A model generated the notes under the pieces. It searched no databases, had not been told where the DNA came from, and saw only the letters and a list, made by a program, of their open reading frames with translations. From Rhizobium sp. NFR07 (GTDB lineage Bacteria > Pseudomonadota > Alphaproteobacteria > Rhizobiales > Rhizobiaceae): a stretch of DNA of 64,000 bases. Positions within the stretch are counted from its first letter, which is position 1, and every line of letters starts with the position of its first letter. Below, in pieces: positions 1-9,000 of the stretch. Position numbers and translations under genes: made by a program. The stretch covers positions 369,598 through 433,597 of the forward strand of contig NZ_FOKM01000005.1 in NCBI RefSeq assembly GCF_900111905.1. The letters are read 5' to 3'.

Positions 1-3000
1 GTGACGATCGATGCCTCCGGCGCCTATCTCTACACGCCGAACACCGATTTCAACGGCACGGACAGCTTCACGGTCACCGTCTCCGACGGCCAGGGCGGCA
101 CGACCACGGCGACCGTCACGATCGACGTCTCGCCGGTCAACGATGCGCCGATCGGCTCCGATGGCGCGATCACGGTCACGGAAGACGTGCCCTTCAACGG
201 CCAGTTGCCGACAGCGACGGACCCGGAAGGATCACCGGTCAGCTATGCGGTCGGCAGCCAGCCGGCCCACGGTACGGTGACGGTCAATGCCGACGGCAGC
301 TACAGCTACAGCCCGGCCGCCAACTACAACGGCACCGACAGCTTCACCTATACGGTGAGCGACGGCACCGCGACGAGCACCTATACGATCGCGATCACCG
401 TCAATGCGGTCAACGACGCGCCGGTCGGCTCGAACACATCGATCTCGATCAACGAGGATACGCCTTTCAACGGCCAGCTGCCGACGGCGACCGACGCCGA
501 GGGTGACGCCATCACCTACGAGCTTGAGACGACAGCCGCGAACGGCTCCGTCACGGTCAATGCCGACGGCAGCTACAGCTATACGCCGAATGCCAATTTC
601 AACGGCACCGACACCTTCACTTATGCGGTCAGCGACGGCGCCGCCTCGAACACCTATACCGTGACGATCACCGTCGGTGCGGTGAACGACGCACCGATCG
701 CCGACGACCTGACGGTGACGATTGACGAAGACACACCGATCGTGAACGGCGCCCTGCCCGAAGCGACCGATGCGGAAGGCGATGCCATTACCTACGAACT
801 CGGTAGCAGCCCGCTGAACGGCAGCGTCACCGTCAATCCTGACGGCACCTACAGCTACACGCCGAACGCCAATTTCAACGGCACCGATACCTTCACCTAT
901 AGCGTCAGCGACGGTTCGGCCTCGAACACCTACACGGTCACCATCATCGTCGATCCCGTCAACGATGCGCCCGTCGCCTCGAACACGTCAATCTCCGTAA
1001 CCGAGGATGTTCCTTTCAATGGGAACCTGCCGGCTGCAACCGACGCCGAGGGAGATGATGTTGTCTATACGGTCGCCGACGAGCCAACCAACGGCACCAT
1101 CAGCATCAACCCGGACGGTTCCTACACTTACACGCCGAACGCCAACTACAACGGCCCGGACAGCTTCACCTATACGGTCAGTGACGGCGTAGACTCCAAT
1201 ACCTATACCGTTACCATCTCCGTCGGTGCCGTGAACGATCCGCCGGTGGCAGGCGATGCCTCCGTAACGATCGACGAGGATACGTCGATCACTAATGCCG
1301 CCCTGCCCGCCGCCACTGATGCGGACGGCGATACGGTTTCCTATGCGCTTGGAAGCCAGGCCGCCCACGGCACGGTTGTCGTCAACGCAAACGGCACCTA
1401 CAGCTATGTGCCGAACGACGATTTCAACGGCACGGACACATTTACGTATACGGTGAGCGACGGCATGGCCTCGAACACCTATACGGTCACCATCACCGTC
1501 AACCCGGTCAACGATGCGCCGGTGGCCTCCGATACGTCGATCTCCGTTACCGAGGATGTCCCCTTCAGCGGCAGCCTGCCGGCTGCAACCGACGCCGAGG
1601 GCGACGATGTGGTCTATGCGGTCGCCGACCAGGCGACAAACGGCACCGTCAGCATCAATCCGGACGGTTCCTACACCTATACGCCGAATGCCAACTACAA
1701 CGGCCCGGACAGCTTCACCTATACGGTGAGCGACGGCGTCGATTTCAACACCTATACCGTCACCATTTCCGTCGGTGCCGTGAACGATCCGCCGGTGGCA
1801 GGCGATGATTCAGTGACGATCGACGAGGATATGTCGATCACCGATGCCGCCTTGCCGGCCGTCACCGATGCGGACGGCGATACGGTTTCCTATGCGCTTG
1901 GAAGCCAGGCGGCCAACGGCACCGTTACCGTCACTGCGGACGGAACCTACAGCTATGTGCCGAACGCCAATTTCAACGGAACCGATACCTTCACCTACAC
2001 GGTGACGGATGGCACCGCGACCGCGACCTATACCGTGACCATCACGGTCAACCCGGTCAACGATGCGCCGGTAGCCTCCGACACCTCGATCGCCGTCACC
2101 GAGGACGTGGCCTTCGATGGCAACCTGCCGCCGGCAACCGATGTCGAAGGCGACGATATTACCTACGCACTCGGCACCGGTCCGACGAACGGAACCATCG
2201 TGCTCAACGCGGACGGCTCCTACACCTATACGCCGAATGCCGATTACAACGGGCCTGACAGCTTCACTTATACCGTCAGTGACGGGGTGGATTCGAACAC
2301 CTATACCGTGACCATCTCGATCGGTGCGGAAAACGACGCACCGATCGGCGAAGATGCGACGGCAACCACCGATGAAGACACGCCGATCACCAATGGCGTG
2401 CTTCCCGTCGCGACCGATCCGGAAGGATCGCCCGTCACCTACGGGCTCGGGCGCGATGCACTCAACGGCAGCGTCACGGTGAACGAGGACGGCACGTATT
2501 CCTACGTCCCGAATGCCAATTTCAATGGCACCGACAGCTTCACTTATACGGTGAGCGACGGCACGGCGACCAGCACCTATGCGGTAACGATCACCGTCAA
2601 TGCCATCAACGATGCGCCGGTCGCTTCGAATGCGTCGATCTCTGTCACCGAGGACGTGGCCTTCGATGGCAACCTGCCACCGGCAACCGATGTCGAAGGC
2701 GACGATGTAAGCTACGTCCTGGGCGATGGACCGGCCAATGGCACGCTCGTGCTCAATGCGGACGGCACCTATACCTATACGCCGGATGCAAACTTCAACG
2801 GCACGGACAGCTTTACCTATACCGTGACCGACGGTTCCGACGTTTCAGCCGTCTACACCGTCGCGATCACCGTTGCGCCGGTCAACGATGCGCCGATCGG
2901 TGAAAATGCCACGGCAACCACGAATGAAGACACTCCGATCACTAACGGTGTTCTGCCGGTCGCCATCGATCCGGAAGGATCACCCGTCACCTACGGGCTC

Positions 3001-6000
3001 GGTCGCGATGCGCTCAACGGCAGCGTCACGGTGAACGAGGACGGCACCTATTCCTATGTTCCGGACGCCAATTTCAACGGCACCGACTCGTTCACCTATA
3101 CGGTGAGCGACGGTACGGCGACGAGCACCTACACGGTGACGATCACCGTCAATGCCGTAAACGATGCGCCTGTCGCATCGGATACCGCGATTTCGGTAAC
3201 CGAGGACACGCCGTTCGTCGGTGAGCTTCCCGTAGCGACCGATGTCGAAGGCGACGATATAAGCTACGTCCTGGGTGAAGGCCCGGCCAATGGCACGCTC
3301 GTGCTCAATGCGGATGGGACCTACACCTATACGCCGGATGCAAACTTCAACGGCACGGACAGCTTTACCTACACCGTCACCGATGGCTCGGGCGTTTCAG
3401 CCGTCTACACCGTCGCGATCACCGTGACACCGGTCAATGATGCGCCGGTCGGCTCGGACGATGCGATAACGGTTACGGAGGACGTTCCCTTCGAAGGTCA
3501 GCTTCCTGTGGCCACCGACGCCGAAGGCGACGATCTCGATTACGCGCTGGGCAGCCCCGCCAGCAACGGCACGGTCACCGTGAATGCCGACGGCAGCTAT
3601 CGCTACGTGCCGAATGCCAATTTCAACGGTTCCGACAGCTTCACCTATACCGTATCCGACGGCATCGCGACCTCAACCTACACTGTGGCGATCACCGTCA
3701 ATGCGGTGGATGATGCACCGATCGGCTCGGACGGCGCGATTACCGTGACGGAAGACGTGCCTTTCAGCGGAACGCTGCCGGCCGCGACCGATCCGGAAGG
3801 CAATAAGGTCAGCTACAGCCTCGAGACCGCCCCCGCCAGCGGCACGATCGTGCTCAATGCAGATGGCACCTATACCTATACCCCGGACGCCAATTTCAAC
3901 GGCTCCGACGTGTTCACCTACACGGTCAGCGACGGTGCGCAGACATCCACCTACACGATCAGCATCACCGTCAATGCGGTCAATGATGCACCGGTCGGGT
4001 CGAACGATGAGATAACGGTTGTCGAGGACACGCCGTTCGACGGCGAGTTGCCGCCCGCAACCGATGCGGAGAACGATCCGCTGACCTATGCTGTCGGCAC
4101 CCAGGCGGTGAACGGCACCGTCACCGTCAATGCTGACGGTACCTATCGCTACGTCCCGAACCCGAACTTCAGCGGCAGCGACTCGTTCACCTACACAGTC
4201 AGCGATGGATCGGCCTCGTCGACCTACACGGTGACCATCAATGTCACGGAAGTGAATGACGCGCCGATTGGATCCGATACCAGCATCTCCGTCACCGAGG
4301 ACGTGCCGGCGAGCGGCACTCTGCCCCGCGCCACGGACCCCGAAGGCCAGCCGGTGACCTATGGCCTCGGCACGACCCTGCCGGCCCATGGTTCGGTTAC
4401 CGTCAATGCCGACGGCACCTATACCTATACGCCGGCCGCAAATTACAACGGCTCCGACACGTTCACCTATACCGTATCCGATGGCACTGCGACCTCGACC
4501 TACACGGTCACCGTCACGGTGGGTGCAGTCAACGATGCGCCGATCGGCAGCGATGACGCGGTCTCGACCGACGAGGACACGACCTTTAACGGCCAGTTGC
4601 CGACTGCCACGGATGCCGACGGCGACACGCTGACCTATGCCAAGGCCAGCGATCCGGCGAGCGGCACGCTCACGCTCAATTCGGACGGCAGCTATGCCTA
4701 TGTGCCGAACCTCAATTTCAACGGCACCGACAGCTTTACCTATACCGTCTCGGACGGCATCGCGACACGCACCTATACCGTCACGATCACGGTGAATGCC
4801 GTCAACGATGCGCCTACCGGATCCGACGGCGCGATCAGCACGGACGAGGATACGCCGGTCGACGGACAGCTGCCGGTCGCCACCGACCCGGACGGCGATC
4901 CGCTGTCCTACAGCCTCGCCGGGCAGGCGGAGAACGGCATCGTCTCGATCAATCTCGACGGCAGCTATACCTACACGCCGAATACCAACTTCAGCGGGAC
5001 GGACAACTTCACCTACACGGTCAGCGACGGCCAGATCGAACGCACCTACACGATCACGGTAACGGTCGGCGCCGAGAACGACCCGCCGGTCGGCGAAGAC
5101 CTCGACGTCACGATCGATGAGGACGGCACCGCGCAAGGCCAGCTCCCGCAGGCGACGGATCCGGACGGCGATCCGCTGACCTACGGCCTCGGCACGCAGG
5201 CCGGCAACGGCACCGCCATAGTCAACGAGAATGGCAGCTACAGCTATGTGCCGGACGCCAATTTCAACGGCACCGACACGTTCACCTATACGGTCAGCGA
5301 TGGAACCGTGACGGTCAGCTACACCGTCACGGTGACGGTCAATGCGGTCAATGATCCGCCGACCGGCGCCGACGATGCGATCACCACGGCCGAGGACACC
5401 GCGTTTGAAGGCGTGCTGCCGGTCGCGACCGATCCGGATGGCGACACCCTGCGCTACAGCTTGGCGGTTCAGGCCGAAAACGGCATCGTCGCGATCAATG
5501 CCGACGGCACCTACACCTATACGCCGGATGCCAATTTCAACGGCACCGACACATTCACCTATGCCGTCAGCGACGGAACGGTCATCCGCACCTATACCGT
5601 CACCGTGACGGTGACACCGCAGAACGATGCCCCCGTCGGCCGCGACGATGCGGTCGAGACGAACGAAGATGAGCCTTACGACGGCCAGCTGCCGGTTGCG
5701 ACGGATGTCGACGGCGATACGCTGACCTATGGCCTGGGCGAACAGGCCGCAAACGGCACCGTCACCGTCAGCGGTGATGGCAGCTATACCTATGTGCCGA
5801 ATGCCAATTTCAACGGCACCGACAGCTTCGACTATACCGTGACGGACGGCACCACGACGGTTACCTACACGGTCACGATCACCGTCGGCGCGGTCAACGA
5901 TCCGCCGGTCGGCCAGGACGATGCGGTTGCGACGGACGAGGATACCGCCTTCGACGGCCAGCTTCCGACGGCGACAGACGCCGACGGCGACACGCTTACC

Positions 6001-9000
6001 TATGGCAAGGGAAGCGATCCGGAAAACGGCACCGTCACGGTCAACGAAGACGGTAGCTACACCTACACGCCGAATGCCGATTTCAACGGCACCGACAGTT
6101 TCATCTATACCGTCAGCGATGGCACGACGACTATCAGCTATACGGTCACTGTCACGGTCGGCGCGGTCAACGATCCTCCGGTCGGCCGGGATGATGCGGT
6201 ATCGACGGCCGAAGACACGCCGCTCGACGGCCAGCTTCCGGTCGCAACCGACGCGGACGGCGATACGCTGGCTTATGGCCTTGGCGAGCAGGCAGAAAAC
6301 GGCACCGTCATCGTCAATGAAGACGGCAGCTATACCTACACGCCGAATGCCGATTTCAACGGTACCGACAGCTTCACCTACACCGTCAGCGATGGCACGA
6401 CGACTGTCAGCTATACGGTCACGGTGACGGTCGGCGCGATCAACGATCCGCCGGTCGGCCAAGATGATGCGATTTCGACAGACGAGGATGTCGCCTTCGA
6501 AGGCCAGCTTCCGCAGGCGACGGATGCCGATGGCGATCCGCTGACCTATGGCCTCGGCAGCCAGCCGCTGCACGGAACCGTCACGGTCAACGCGGATGGC
6601 AGCTACGTCTATCAACCCGCAGCCAACTACAATGGCACGGACAGCTTCACCTACACGGTGACGGACGGCACGGCGACCTCCACCTATACCGTCGCCATCA
6701 CGGTCGATCCGGTGAATGACGCGCCGGTCGGCTCCGATCTGCAGATCTCCGTCGAGAACAACGGAACCGCGACCGGCAGCCTGCCACCGGCGATTGATCC
6801 CGAAGGTTCGCCCGTTACCTACGCACTTGGTGCCATAACGCCCGGCGCCGCGGTGACGGTCAATACGGACGGCACCTACAGCTACACGCCGCCTCCGGGC
6901 TTCAGCGGAACCGATACGTTCACCTACACGGTCGGTGACGGCGACGCGGCCTCCACCTATACGGTCACCATCACGGTCGGCGCTGCCAACCAGCCGCCGA
7001 TTGCCGAGGACACCACGGTGGATGCCGTCGAAGACGTGGTCCTGTCCGGCGAACTGCCCGAAGCGGAAGATCCGGAAGGTTCCCCGGTGACCTATTCGCT
7101 CGGCCGGGATGCCATCAACGGCTCGGTCACCGTCAACGGCGATGGAACCTACACCTATACGCCAAACCCGAATTTCAACGGTACGGACTCGTTCACCTAT
7201 ATCGTCAGCGATGGATCGGCCTCGGCGGTCTACACCGTCACGATTAATGTCGCCGAGGTGAATGACGCGCCGGTTGGTTCGGACACCAGTATCTCCGTGA
7301 CCGAGGATGTGCCCGCAAGCGGCACGCTGCCGCCGGCGACAGATCCGGACGGCCAGCCGGTGACATACGGCCTGGGTACGACACTTCCCGAACACGGCTC
7401 GATCACTGTCAATTCCGACGGCACCTACACCTATACGCCGGCCGCCAATTTCAACGGCACGGACAGCTTCACCTATACCGTCAGCGATGGCACGACGAGC
7501 GTCAGCTATACCGTCACGGTGACCGTCGGCGCCGTCAACGACCCGCCGGTCGGCGAGGACGGGACCGCATCGACCGACGAGGATACGCCTCTTGACGGCC
7601 AGCTTCCGGTTGCCACCGACGCCGACGGCGACCCGCTCGTCTATGGCAAGGGAAGCGATCCGGAAAACGGCACGGTCACGGTCAATGAAGACGGCACCTA
7701 CACCTACACGCCGAACGCCGATTTCAACGGCACCGACAGCTTCACCTACACCGTCACCGACGGGACGGCGACGAGCACCTATACGATCACGATCACGGTC
7801 GCCCCGCAGAACGACGCTCCCGTCGGTCGCGACGTTGCGGTTTCGACAAGCGAGGATGTGACCTTCAACGGCCAGCTGCCGACGGCATCCGATCCGGATG
7901 GCGATGCACTGACCTATGGTCTCGGCACCCAGGCTGAAAACGGCACCGTGATCGTCAACGAGGATGGCAGCTACAGCTATGTTCCGGCCGCCAATTTCAA
8001 TGGTACCGACAGCTTCACCTATACCGTCAGCGATGGCACGACGAGCGTCAGCTATACGGTCACGGTGACGGTCGGTGCCGTCAACGACCCGCCGGTCGGC
8101 AGCGACGGCACGGCATCGACCGACGAGGATACGCCTCTCGACGGCCAGCTTCCAGTCGCCACCGATGCCGACGGCGATACGCTCACCTATGCGAAGGGCA
8201 GCGACCCGGCGAATGGCACCCTCACCGTCAATGCGAACGGCAGCTATACCTATACGCCGAATGCCGATTTCAACGGCACGGACAGTTTCACCTACACCGT
8301 CACCGACGGCAGCGCGACGCGGACCTATACGATCACCATCACGGTCGGCGGCGAAAATGATCCGCCGGTCGGCGCCGATCTCGATGTCACGATAGACGAG
8401 GACGGCACGTCGCAGGGACAATTGCCGCAGGCGACCGATCCCGACGGCGATGCTCTGACCTATGCACTTGGCGGCCAGGCCGGAAACGGCACCGCAACGG
8501 TCAACCCGGATGGCAGCTACACCTACGTGCCGCGCGCCAATTTCAACGGCACCGATAGCTTCACCTATACGGTGAGCGACGGCAGCGTGACCGTTACCTA
8601 CACCGTCACCATCACCGTCAACCCGGTCGAGGACGCCCCGGTCGGCTCCGATGGCGCGATCACCACCAATGAGGACACGGCGTTCAACGGCCGCCTGCCG
8701 GTCGCGACGGATGCGGATGGCGATACGCTGACCTACGGCCTCGGCCGCCAGGCGAGCCACGGTGCGGTGGTCGTCAACGCGGACGGTACCTACCGTTACG
8801 TGCCCGCAGCCAATTTCAATGGCACGGATTCGTTCACTTACACTGTCAGCGATGGAACGACGACCGTCACCTATACGATCGCAATCACCGTCAATCCCGT
8901 CGAGGATGTCCCGGTCGGCTCCGACGGGGCGATCACCACCAACGAGGATACGACGTTCAACGGCCGCCTGCCCATCGCGACAGATGCGGATGGCGACGCA

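Noticed and set aside
1..3. GTG at base 1 as start codon of the giant protein
   Set aside because: The protein begins in the middle of a repeat, so the reading frame must continue upstream of the window.
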